From: Microbacterium dextranolyticum
Lineage (GTDB): Bacteria; Actinomycetota; Actinomycetes; Actinomycetales; Microbacteriaceae
Direction: 5' to 3'
NCBI RefSeq assembly: GCF_016907295.1
Contig: NZ_JAFBBR010000001.1
Span: 2,232,001-2,296,000 of the forward strand
DNA: 64,000 nucleotides
The notes below the pieces were generated by a model. The model made no database searches. It was given only the letters and a program-made list of their open reading frames with translations, and was not told the DNA's origin. Positions 36,797 through 44,934 of the stretch are shown here, piece after piece (position 1 is the stretch's first letter; every line of letters begins with the position of its first letter). Both the position numbers and the translations under genes were made by a program.

Positions 36797-39058
36797 ATGA
36801 CCACCGTCACCCCCACAGCGCAGGACGCCCTCCCCGCCGCCTGGACCGGATTCACCGCCGGCCCCTGGCAGGACGAGATCGACGTGCGCGACTTCATCCA
36901 GCGCAACTACACGCCGTACGCGGGTGACGCCTCGTTCCTCGCCGGCGCCACGGCCCGCACCACCCGCATCTGGGACACGCTGTCGGCGATGTTCCCCGAA
37001 GAGCGAGAGCGCGGCATCTACGACGTCGACGCACACACTCCCGCCGGCATCACCGCGCACGCCCCCGGCTACATCGCGCAGGACGACGAGGTCATCGTGG
37101 GCCTCCAGACCGATGCGCCGCTGCGCCGCGCGATCATGCCCAACGGCGGATGGCGCATGGTCGAGGGAGCACTCGAGACCTACGGCTACGAGGTCGACCA
37201 GACGCTCAAGACGGTCTTCAGCAACTACCGCAAGACGCACAACCAGGGCGTGTTCGACGTCTACTCCCCCAACGTCCGTGCGGCCCGCAGCTCGCACGTC
37301 ATCACCGGACTCCCCGACGCCTACGGCCGCGGCCGGATCATCGGCGACTATCGCCGCGTCGCGCTGTACGGCGTCGACCAGCTGATCGCCGCCAAGAAGG
37401 TCGACAAGCTGGGCCTGGACACGACCCCGTTCACCGAGACCGTCGTCCGCGAGCGCGAGGAGCACGCAGAGCAGATCCGCGCGCTGCAGGAGCTCAAGCA
37501 GATGGCCGCCTCGTACGGCTACGACATCTCGGGCCCCGCGAAGACCGCGAAGGAAGCCGTGCAGTGGCTCTACTTCGCCTACCTCGGCGCCGTCAAGGAG
37601 CAGAACGGCGCCGCCATGTCGCTCGGCCGCACCTCGACCTTCCTGGATGTCTTCATCCAGCGCGACCTCGAGGCGGGAACGCTCACCGAGACCGAGGCCC
37701 AGGAGATCATCGACGACTTCGTGATCAAGCTGCGCATCGTCCGGTTCCTCCGCACGCCCGAGTACGACTCCCTGTTCTCCGGCGACCCGACCTGGGTCAC
37801 CGAGACGATCGGCGGCGTCGGCGAGGACGGTCGTCCGCTGGTGACGAAGAACTCCTTCCGCTACCTGCAGACGCTCTACAACCTCGGCCCGGCTCCCGAG
37901 CCGAACATGACGGTGTTCTGGAGCCCGGCGCTGCCCGACGGCTTCAAGGACTTCTGCGCGCAGGTGTCGATCGACACGTCGGCCGTCCAGTACGAGTCGG
38001 ATGAGATCATCCGGCCGGCCTGGGGCGACGACGCCGCGATCGCCTGCTGCGTGAGCCCGATGCGCGTCGGCAAGCAGATGCAGTTCTTCGGCGCTCGCGT
38101 GAACCTCGCCAAGACGCTGCTGTACGCGATCAACGGCGGACGCGACGAGGTCTCGGGCAAGCAGGTCTCGCCCGTCGCCGCACCGGTCGGTGACGGACCG
38201 CTCGACTACGACGACGTCATGGCCCGTTTCGACGCGACGATGACGTGGCTCGCCGAGACCTACGTGGAGGCCCTCAACTGCATCCACTGGTCGCACGACA
38301 AGTACGCGTACGAGCGGCTCGAGATGGCCCTGCACGACAAGGATGTACTGCGCACCATGGCGTGCGGCATCGCCGGTCTCTCCGTCGCCGCCGACTCGCT
38401 GTCGGCGATCAAGTACGCGAAGGTCACGCCGGTCCGCGATGAGCGCGGCATCGTCGTCGACTACGTCACCGAAGGCACCTTCCCCACGTACGGCAACGAC
38501 GACGACCGGGCCGACGGCATCGCGGTCGACCTCGTCGAGCGCTTCATGGCGAAGATCCGCAGCCACCCCATGTATCGGAACGCCCTTCCGACGCAGTCGG
38601 TGCTGACGATCACCTCGAACGTCGTCTACGGCAAGGCCACGGGCAACACCCCCGACGGTCGCCGTGCCGGCGAGCCGTTCGCTCCGGGCGCCAACCCGAT
38701 GAACGGACGCGACACGCACGGCATGCTCGCCTCGGCGCTGTCGGTCGCCAAGCTCCCCTACTCCGAGTCACAGGACGGCATCTCGCTCACCAACACGGTG
38801 GTCCCGGCCGGCCTCGGCCGCACGAAGGCGGAGCAGGTCGCGAACCTCGCGGGTCTGCTGGATGCCTACGTCGGCTCGCACGGCTATCACATGAACGTCA
38901 ACGTGCTCAACCGCGAGACGCTCGAGGATGCCATGGAGCACCCGGAGAACTACCCGCAGCTGACGATCCGCGTGTCCGGCTACGCCGTGAACTTCGTGCG
39001 ACTGACGCGCGAGCAGCAGCTCGACGTCCTGTCCCGCACATTCCACGGCTCGATGTGA
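36797..39058 (+). CDS. pflB: Pyruvate formate-lyase
   Basis: Glycyl-radical enzyme (753 aa) converting pyruvate and CoA to acetyl-CoA and formate under anoxic conditions. The catalytic Cys pair is in IACCVSPM (near 417-418) and the radical glycine in RVSGYAVNF (near 728), so it is a true PFL rather than a diol dehydratase relative. The ATG at 36797 is preceded by GGAAGCGAAGACC. The activating enzyme gene follows 52 nt downstream. No formate channel is seen. It is the only clearly anaerobic function in the window. Confidence 0.96.
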   Translation: MTTVTPTAQDALPAAWTGFTAGPWQDEIDVRDFIQRNYTPYAGDASFLAGATARTTRIWDTLSAMFPEERERGIYDVDAHTPAGITAHAPGYIAQDDEVIVGLQTDAPLRRAIMPNGGWRMVEGALETYGYEVDQTLKTVFSNYRKTHNQGVFDVYSPNVRAARSSHVITGLPDAYGRGRIIGDYRRVALYGVDQLIAAKKVDKLGLDTTPFTETVVREREEHAEQIRALQELKQMAASYGYDISGPAKTAKEAVQWLYFAYLGAVKEQNGAAMSLGRTSTFLDVFIQRDLEAGTLTETEAQEIIDDFVIKLRIVRFLRTPEYDSLFSGDPTWVTETIGGVGEDGRPLVTKNSFRYLQTLYNLGPAPEPNMTVFWSPALPDGFKDFCAQVSIDTSAVQYESDEIIRPAWGDDAAIACCVSPMRVGKQMQFFGARVNLAKTLLYAINGGRDEVSGKQVSPVAAPVGDGPLDYDDVMARFDATMTWLAETYVEALNCIHWSHDKYAYERLEMALHDKDVLRTMACGIAGLSVAADSLSAIKYAKVTPVRDERGIVVDYVTEGTFPTYGNDDDRADGIAVDLVERFMAKIRSHPMYRNALPTQSVLTITSNVVYGKATGNTPDGRRAGEPFAPGANPMNGRDTHGMLASALSVAKLPYSESQDGISLTNTVVPAGLGRTKAEQVANLAGLLDAYVGSHGYHMNVNVLNRETLEDAMEHPENYPQLTIRVSGYAVNFVRLTREQQLDVLSRTFHGSM

Positions 39059-39110
39059 CCGGTCCCGCACCGATCACGAACGAACACCCACACGAGAGAA
39101 GCTGAGGACC

Positions 39111-40040
39111 ATGGCCGCGACGATGCTCCGTCGCCACGCATGCAACGTGGTGCCTTCCTCCCTCCCCGATGACGCGGTGCGCCTGGAGGTCCCCCTCCCG
39201 GCGCCCGCCCATCGGCGGGCGGGCGCCGGCCTCGACGGTCTGGAGACCTCCGACGTCGACCACCACGAGAGGCTGACGGCCATGCGCGAGGGCCGCCTCG
39301 GCTCCGTGCACTCGTGGGAGCTGGTCACGGCGGTCGACGGCCCGGGAACGAGGCTGACCACCTTCCTCAGCGGATGCCCGCTGCAGTGCCTCTACTGCCA
39401 CAACCCCGACACGATGGCGATGAAGGAGGGCTCGCCCGTCACGAGTGACGAGCTGCTCGCGCGCATCGCGCGCTACACGGCCGTCTTCCGCGCCACCGGC
39501 GGCGGGATCACCCTCTCCGGAGGAGAAGTCCTCATGCAGCCGGCCTTCGCCGCACGTATCCTGCGCGGCGCGAAGGAGCTCGGCATCCACACCGCGCTCG
39601 ACACCTCGGGCTACCTGGGCGCCGCGGCGACCGACCAGATGCTCGACGACACCGACCTCGTGCTGCTGGACGTCAAGAGCGGCGACCCGGACACCTACCG
39701 GCGCGTCACGAGCCGCGAGCTCGCGCCCACGCTGGCCTTCGGCCGGCGCCTGGCCGAACGGGCGGACGGACCCGAGGTCTGGATCCGCTTCGTCCTCGTC
39801 CCCGGACTCACCGACGACCCGGACAACATCGAGAAGGTCGCCGAGTACGCGGCCTCGCTCAACGAGATCCGGCCGGGAACCGTCAGCCGCGTCGAGGTGC
39901 TCCCGTTCCATCAGATGGGCCGGGACAAGTGGGCGAGCCTCGGACGCACCTACGAACTCGACGGCACCGAGCCCCCCACCGCCGCGGCCACCGAGAGCGT
40001 ACGGGAACGCTTCCGGGCGCACGGTCTCACGACCTACTGA
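39111..40040 (+). CDS. pflA: Pyruvate formate-lyase activating enzyme
   Basis: Radical SAM enzyme (309 aa) that installs the glycyl radical on PflB. The cluster motif is CPLQCLYCHNPD (CxxxCxxC). TGGGITLSGGEVLMQP and a conserved VLPFHQMGRDKW C-terminus complete the family pattern. It carries an N-terminal extension of about 57 residues before MREGRLGSVHS, where typical PflA begins. The upstream ATG has GAGGACC before it; an internal start at 39282 is possible. Confidence 0.93.
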   Translation: MAATMLRRHACNVVPSSLPDDAVRLEVPLPAPAHRRAGAGLDGLETSDVDHHERLTAMREGRLGSVHSWELVTAVDGPGTRLTTFLSGCPLQCLYCHNPDTMAMKEGSPVTSDELLARIARYTAVFRATGGGITLSGGEVLMQPAFAARILRGAKELGIHTALDTSGYLGAAATDQMLDDTDLVLLDVKSGDPDTYRRVTSRELAPTLAFGRRLAERADGPEVWIRFVLVPGLTDDPDNIEKVAEYAASLNEIRPGTVSRVEVLPFHQMGRDKWASLGRTYELDGTEPPTAAATESVRERFRAHGLTTY

Positions 40041-40110
40041 CATCCCGCTTCGCGCTCGCCGTCGCCCCATCGCCGGCGCGACGCCGCCGACCCACCACGA
40101 AGCGGGTCAG

Positions 40111-40145
40111 GATCAGCCCGCCGCCCCATCCCCGGCGGGCTGATC
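40111..40145. terminator. Bidirectional terminator pflA/dxr
   Basis: GATCAGCCCGCCG (40111-40123) and CGGCGGGCTGATC (40133-40145) form a 13-bp perfect stem with a 9-nt loop between convergent genes. CCTT follows on the plus strand. Confidence 0.75.
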
Positions 40146-40194
40146 GCCTTCTCGCGTGCGAGAACGGATGAACGGGCGCTGAGCCCGCGCGACC

Positions 40195-41292
40195 TCAGGC
40201 GGCCGAGATCCGACGATCGGCCTCCGCGCGAGCCCAGCGCTCCGCTTCGACGAGCGCGTCACGGGACAGCTCGTCGGGGGCCGAGTGCGCCTCGACGACC
40301 GCACGCACCGTGTCGAGGATGCCCAGGAAGCCCAGCGCCCCCTCGTGGAACGCATCGACGGCCTGCTCGTTCGCCGCGTTGAAGACCGCCGGGTACGTCC
40401 CGCCCGCGCGGCCCACCTGTTTCGCGAGCGCGACCGAGGGGAAGGCGTCCTCGTCGAGCGGCTCGAAGGTCCAGTTCTGGGCGGTCGTCCAGTCCAGCGG
40501 CGCTCCGACGCCGGCGACCCGGTGCGGCCAGTCCACACCGAGCGAGATCGGCAGACGCATGTCGGGCGGGGATGCCTGCGCGATAGTCGATCCGTCGACG
40601 AACTCGACCATGGAGTGGACGATCGACTGCGGATGCACGACGACGTCGATCCGGTCGTAGTCGACGCCGAACAGCAGGTGCGCCTCGATGACCTCGAGAC
40701 CCTTGTTCACCAGCGTGGCGGAGTTCGTCGTGACCACACGGCCCATGTTCCACGTCGGGTGGGCGAGGGCCTCCGCCGGCACGACCGAGCGCAGCTCGCT
40801 CCGGGAGCGGCCGCGGAAGGGACCGCCGGAAGCGGTCAGCACCAGCCGACGGACCTCGCCGGCCGTCCCCGAGCGCAGCGCCTGGGCGATCGCCGAATGC
40901 TCGGAGTCGACGGGCACGATCTGCCCCGGAGCGGCGAGCGCCGTGACGAGAGAGCCGCCGACGATCAGCGACTCCTTGTTGGCGAGAGCGAGGGTGCACC
41001 CCGTCTCGAGAGCCGCGAGGGTCGGGCCGAGTCCGATCGAGCCGGTGATGCCGTTGAGGACCACATCGGCCGGGACGTCGCGGATGAGCCGCTCGACGTC
41101 TCCGATCGCATCCGGACCGCCGCCGAGAGCGGTGTGCGCGACGTCGAACTCTTTCGCCTGCGCGGCCAGCAGCTCCGCATTCCGCCCGGCGGCGAGACCC
41201 ACGACCTCGAACCGGTCGCGGCGCTCGCGGATCACGTCGAGGGCCTGCGTCCCGATCGAGCCAGTGGAACCGAGGATCAGAACGCGACGCAT
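40195..41292 (-). CDS. dxr: 1-deoxy-D-xylulose 5-phosphate reductoisomerase
   Basis: Second enzyme of the MEP isoprenoid pathway (365 aa), NADPH and divalent-metal dependent. It has the N-terminal [13 protein letters not shown] nucleotide loop, [19 protein letters not shown], and the C-terminal helical domain with ANEQAVDAF. The ATG lies 6 nt after TAGGCT, so the gene is leaderless. It pairs functionally with ispG. Confidence 0.96.
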   Translation of the reverse strand: MRRVLILGSTGSIGTQALDVIRERRDRFEVVGLAAGRNAELLAAQAKEFDVAHTALGGGPDAIGDVERLIRDVPADVVLNGITGSIGLGPTLAALETGCTLALANKESLIVGGSLVTALAAPGQIVPVDSEHSAIAQALRSGTAGEVRRLVLTASGGPFRGRSRSELRSVVPAEALAHPTWNMGRVVTTNSATLVNKGLEVIEAHLLFGVDYDRIDVVVHPQSIVHSMVEFVDGSTIAQASPPDMRLPISLGVDWPHRVAGVGAPLDWTTAQNWTFEPLDEDAFPSVALAKQVGRAGGTYPAVFNAANEQAVDAFHEGALGFLGILDTVRAVVEAHSAPDELSRDALVEAERWARAEADRRISAA

Positions 41293-41298
41293 GGCGTC

Positions 41299-41304
41299 AG
41301 CCTA
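41299..41304 (-). promoter_or_regulatory. -10 box of leaderless dxr
   Basis: TAGGCT (minus strand), GACGCC, then the ATG at 41292. The box sits in the 23-nt gap after the FKBP gene, so dxr need not depend on it. Confidence 0.6.
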
Positions 41305-41315
41305 TCCGTCGTCGC

Positions 41316-42290
41316 CTACTGCGTCGGCTGGGCCTTCTGCGCAGCGATGATGTCGATGACGAAGACGAGGGTGTCGCCCTTGAGGTCCTTGTCGTTGATC
41401 TGACCATCGCCGTAGCCGTCCTTCGGCGGGATGACGACGAGCACCTGAGAACCGACGGTCTGCCCCTCGAGCGCCTTGGTGAACCCGGGGACGAAGCCCG
41501 TCGTCCGTCCCGCGTACGGCGCAGCGCTCGCCCAGGTATCGCCGCCGTCGAATAGCTTCCCGGACGACCAGCGTGCGCCGCGGAACTGGATCAGCACGGA
41601 GTCGCCCGACTGAACCGTGTAGCCGTCGCCCTTCTTGAGCGTCGCGACCTCGGTTTCGGCGGGCGGCGTCGCGGACGTGTCGATGGTGATGTTCGGGGTG
41701 CCATCGGCATCCAGGGTGACGGTGGGCATGCCCGCGACGGGCGCCTGCTGGGCACCCCAGGCAGCTGTCGGCACGACGGCGAGGAGATCGACCACGTACA
41801 CCTGGGCGGAGGCATTTTCCGAGGCGGGGAAAGCCGCGACGACGCGGGCGCCGGGCTTCGCGCACCCAAAGAGCTTCCCAATCGGGTTGTCCGCGGAAAT
41901 CTGCTGCGGCAAGCTTGATGCGGGCTCGTACCCCTGCTCGCCGAGCTTCTGGCCGGTCGAGGCGTCGTACGCCGTAAGCCCGAAGGAGACGAAGTCTCCG
42001 GCCTTCACTGCCGTGCCCGACCCGCCGGCGATCTGTGTGACCTGAAGCGCAGACACCTCCAGCGGTGAGGTGAACTCCACACCGGCCGCTGGCTTGCCGA
42101 TGTCACCGGTCACCGTGACGGCATCGGATGCCGCACCGGCCGCGGCCTGCGCCGCGCAGAGGTCTACGGCGGCCGAGGCGCTCGGCTGCGGCGCATCCGA
42201 CGGCGTCGCTGTTCCCCCGCCGGCGCAGCCGGCGAGCAGGAGCGCCGACAGGGCGGCAGCGGACAGGGCGGCGAGCGGGCGCAGGCGCAC
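41316..42290 (-). CDS. FKBP-type peptidyl-prolyl isomerase lipoprotein
   Basis: Exported lipoprotein (324 aa) with lipobox LLAGC after a short signal, a Ser/Pro tether, then two FKBP-like modules. The N-terminal module (about 60-170) looks degenerate. The C-terminal one (GDSVLIQFRGARW, GFTKALEGQTVGSQVLVVIPP) is canonical. It probably assists folding of secreted proteins outside the membrane. The GTG start has a GAGG upstream. Confidence 0.88.
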   Translation of the reverse strand: MRLRPLAALSAAALSALLLAGCAGGGTATPSDAPQPSASAAVDLCAAQAAAGAASDAVTVTGDIGKPAAGVEFTSPLEVSALQVTQIAGGSGTAVKAGDFVSFGLTAYDASTGQKLGEQGYEPASSLPQQISADNPIGKLFGCAKPGARVVAAFPASENASAQVYVVDLLAVVPTAAWGAQQAPVAGMPTVTLDADGTPNITIDTSATPPAETEVATLKKGDGYTVQSGDSVLIQFRGARWSSGKLFDGGDTWASAAPYAGRTTGFVPGFTKALEGQTVGSQVLVVIPPKDGYGDGQINDKDLKGDTLVFVIDIIAAQKAQPTQ

Positions 42291-42425
42291 GGGATGACCT
42301 CACAGGGTGGTGGAGCGGGGATGGCCGGAGGAATCCGACAGTGACATCCTGGCCCATCTTCTTCTGTTCCCGCTGTGAGGCGGGCCATGCACGGACCGGA
42401 ATGCGATCGGGACTACGATCTACGG
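42291..42425. other. Divergent FKBP/plsC intergenic region
   Basis: 135 nt carrying the plsC -10 box at its right end. I see no clear FKBP promoter and no additional gene. Confidence 0.4.
42414..42419 (+). promoter_or_regulatory. -10 box of leaderless plsC
   Basis: TACGAT, six bases, then GTG at 42426. Confidence 0.55.
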
Positions 42426-43217
42426 GTGACGCAAGAGCAGGTCAGCGCACCCGACGCGCCCGAGCCCTCCGCTTCTCCCTCCTCGGACGAGGTCGCCGGA
42501 GTCGGTTTCACGTACTACTTCGGTCGCGCCGTCCTCGTGCCCCTCACCCGGTTGATCTACCGGCCACGCATCGAGGGCCGCGGCAATATCCCGCGCAAGG
42601 GCAAGGTCATCTTCGCGAGCAATCACCTGTCGTTCATCGACTCCCTGATCATCCCGATGTTCGCCCCGCGCCCCGTCTATTTCCTCGCCAAATCGTCGTA
42701 CTTCGAGGGCACCGGCTTCCGCGGGTGGGTGAGCCGACACTTCTTCACCGCGATCGGGGCCACCCCGGTCGAGCGCGGCGCCGGACAAGCCGCACTCGAC
42801 GCGCTCGACCAGCAGCGACGCATCCTCGCATCCGGACGAGCGATCGCGCTGTACCCCGAGGGCACGCGTTCGCTCGACGGCCGCCTCTACAAGGGACGCA
42901 CCGGCGTCGCCTTCCTCGCGCTCGAAGAAGGTGCGCAGGTCGTGCCGGTGGGACTCATCGGCACGAACGAGGCGATGCCCGTGGGAGCGAAAATGCCGTC
43001 GCGGCATCCGCGCGTCACCGTGCGCTACGGCGCGCCGATCGACCTGTCTCACCTCGGACCCGCATCGAGCGGCAAGGCGCGTCGCCTGGCGACCGATGAG
43101 ATCATGGCCGCCATCCACGAGCTGTCGGGCCAGGAGCTCGCGAACACCTACAACGAGGTCCCGGCATCGAACCCGGTCGAACGCCTCAAGCAGGTTCTTC
43201 CGCACGAGCGCCGCTAA
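42426..43217 (+). CDS. plsC: 1-acyl-sn-glycerol-3-phosphate acyltransferase
   Basis: Membrane-associated acyltransferase (263 aa) making phosphatidic acid. It has the catalytic NHLSFID (NHx4D) box, the ALYPEGTRS box, and a hydrophobic N-terminal segment around YYFGRAVLVPLTRLIY. The GTG at 42426 is supported by the TACGAT spacing. It stands alone on the plus strand. Confidence 0.9.
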   Translation: MTQEQVSAPDAPEPSASPSSDEVAGVGFTYYFGRAVLVPLTRLIYRPRIEGRGNIPRKGKVIFASNHLSFIDSLIIPMFAPRPVYFLAKSSYFEGTGFRGWVSRHFFTAIGATPVERGAGQAALDALDQQRRILASGRAIALYPEGTRSLDGRLYKGRTGVAFLALEEGAQVVPVGLIGTNEAMPVGAKMPSRHPRVTVRYGAPIDLSHLGPASSGKARRLATDEIMAAIHELSGQELANTYNEVPASNPVERLKQVLPHERR

Positions 43218-43243
43218 GGCGCACGAAACGTCCTGAGCAGGCG

Positions 43244-43744
43244 TCAGAGGTCTCCGGCAGCCGCGTCGACCGAGGACTCGGCCATCACGATCGCCTCGTG
43301 ACGCACCGGGAAGGCGACCGAGTTCGCGATGAAGCACCACTCGTGAGCCTGCGCGTGCGCGGCCTCGGCTGCGGGGATCATGGCGGCATCGGCCACGACG
43401 ACCCGCGGGCGCAGGACGACCTCGCGGAACGCTCCCCCTCCCTTGCCGTCCTCGACCATCGTCCCCGTCGCGTCGTCCATATAGGACACCACGACGACCC
43501 CCGCCCCGACGCAGGCGTGCAGATAGGACAGCAGGTGGCACTCCGACAGCGCCGCGACGAGCATGTCCTCGGGGTTCCACTTGGACGCGTCGCCGCGGAA
43601 CGGCTTATCACTGGATGCCTCGATGAGCGGCTTGCCCTCGACCCGCAGATCGACCGAGCGGTCGTAGCCGCGATAGCCGTCGGTGCCGGCTCCCCTGTTG
43701 CCCGTCCACGTGCTGCGCACCTGATAGTGGTGTTCGCCGATCAT
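43244..43744 (-). CDS. OsmC/Ohr family protein
   Basis: 166-residue OsmC-fold protein, probably a thiol peroxidase for organic hydroperoxides. It starts MIGEHHYQVRSTWTG. The two family cysteines are in SECHLLSYLHAC, closely spaced in this branch. FANSVAFPV occurs as FIANSVAFPV near the end. AAGACT lies 6 nt before the ATG, a weak match to the leaderless pattern. It is divergent from the asparaginase gene. Confidence 0.87.
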   Translation of the reverse strand: MIGEHHYQVRSTWTGNRGAGTDGYRGYDRSVDLRVEGKPLIEASSDKPFRGDASKWNPEDMLVAALSECHLLSYLHACVGAGVVVVSYMDDATGTMVEDGKGGGAFREVVLRPRVVVADAAMIPAAEAAHAQAHEWCFIANSVAFPVRHEAIVMAESSVDAAAGDL

Positions 43745-43813
43745 GCGTCCAGTCTTGCAGCGCACAGCGCCGCGTGGCATCCTGCGGCCTCCGGGGCGGG
43801 GCACGCGGCGAAG

Positions 43814-43819
43814 TAGGCT
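43814..43819 (+). promoter_or_regulatory. -10 box of leaderless asparaginase gene
   Basis: TAGGCT, seven bases, then GTG at 43827. Confidence 0.55.
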
Positions 43820-43826
43820 CCTGTGC

Positions 43827-44855
43827 GTGGCAGTTTCACCTCACGCATCCGCTTCCCCGTCCGCACACACCGGCACCATCGCGGCCGCCGACGCCGTGGA
43901 GCTCGCCGTCGTCGAGCGCGGTGGCTTCGTGGAGTCGCGTCACATCGGCGCCGCACTGGTGCTCGACCCCGAGGGCGTGACGGCGCTCGCGCTCGGCGAC
44001 GTCGACGCACCGATCCTGCCGCGATCGAGCATGAAGCCGCTGCAGGCGCTCGGATGCCTGACCGCAGGGGCCGAGCTCGACGGCGAACGCCTCGTGCTGG
44101 CCACTGCGAGCCACTCGGGGACCGATCGCCATGTCGATGTCGTGCGGGAGATCCTCGCGCAGGGCGGGGTCAGCGAGGACGACCTCGGCTGCCCGCCCGC
44201 CTGGCCCGGCGACGGCGCGACGCGTGACGAGCTCATCCGTGATCTGGGGCAGCGTCAGCGGATCCGCATGACCTGCTCGGGCAAGCACGCCGCGATGCTG
44301 CTGGCGTGCTCGGTGAACGGCTGGGACCTCGCGGGCTACCTCGACCCGGCGCACCCGCTGCAGGTCCACATCCGCGAAGTCGTCGAGCGGCTCACGGGCT
44401 CGCGCGTGACGACGACGGCGATCGACGGATGCGGCGCGCCGGTCTACGCCATGAGCCTCACCTCTCTCGGGCGCGCCGTGCACCGCATCGGCACGTCGTC
44501 GGAGCGTTCGCCCTTCGCCCTGCATCGCGCGGCGGGAACCCTCGTGCGCACGGCGCGCGAGCACCCGTGGGCGATCGAGGGCGACGGCATGCCCGACACG
44601 ATCGTGATGGAGCGGCTCGGCGTGTTCACCAAGTTCGGCGCCGAGGGCGTCATGATCATGGTGGCGCCGAACGGCACCACCGTCGTCGTCAAGGTGCTCG
44701 ATGGAAGCCGCCGCGCGACGACCGCGATCTCCCTCGCCCTGCTCGAACGCGTCGGTGCGCTGCCCGCCGATCAGGTGGCCGACACCCTCGCACGACTGCC
44801 GCTGGCGGTGTCGGGCGGGGGCAGGGACGTCGGCCGCATCCGCGCCACGGTCTGA
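43827..44855 (+). CDS. Asparaginase, Rhizobium etli type
   Basis: L-asparaginase of the PF06089 class (342 aa), structurally serine-beta-lactamase-like and unrelated to E. coli AnsA/B. It has the PRSSMKPLQAL SxxK motif, MTCSGKHAAML, and IDGCGAPVYAMSL with conserved Cys. The N-terminal ~15 residues look unstructured and no signal peptide is present, so it is cytosolic. It converges on the FtsK-like gene across an 80-nt G/C-rich gap with short palindromes. Confidence 0.88.
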   Translation: MAVSPHASASPSAHTGTIAAADAVELAVVERGGFVESRHIGAALVLDPEGVTALALGDVDAPILPRSSMKPLQALGCLTAGAELDGERLVLATASHSGTDRHVDVVREILAQGGVSEDDLGCPPAWPGDGATRDELIRDLGQRQRIRMTCSGKHAAMLLACSVNGWDLAGYLDPAHPLQVHIREVVERLTGSRVTTTAIDGCGAPVYAMSLTSLGRAVHRIGTSSERSPFALHRAAGTLVRTAREHPWAIEGDGMPDTIVMERLGVFTKFGAEGVMIMVAPNGTTVVVKVLDGSRRATTAISLALLERVGALPADQVADTLARLPLAVSGGGRDVGRIRATV

Positions 44856-44934
44856 GTTCGCGCTCGCCTTCCCCGCCGGGGAGAGCCGCCCGCGCGAGCG
44901 TCGGCGCCGGTACCCCCGCCGGGGTCGCGGTCGC

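Noticed and set aside
44856..44934. Strong terminator between asparaginase and the EccC-like gene
   Set aside because: Only short palindromes of 5-6 bp with minimal loops are present; too weak to call.
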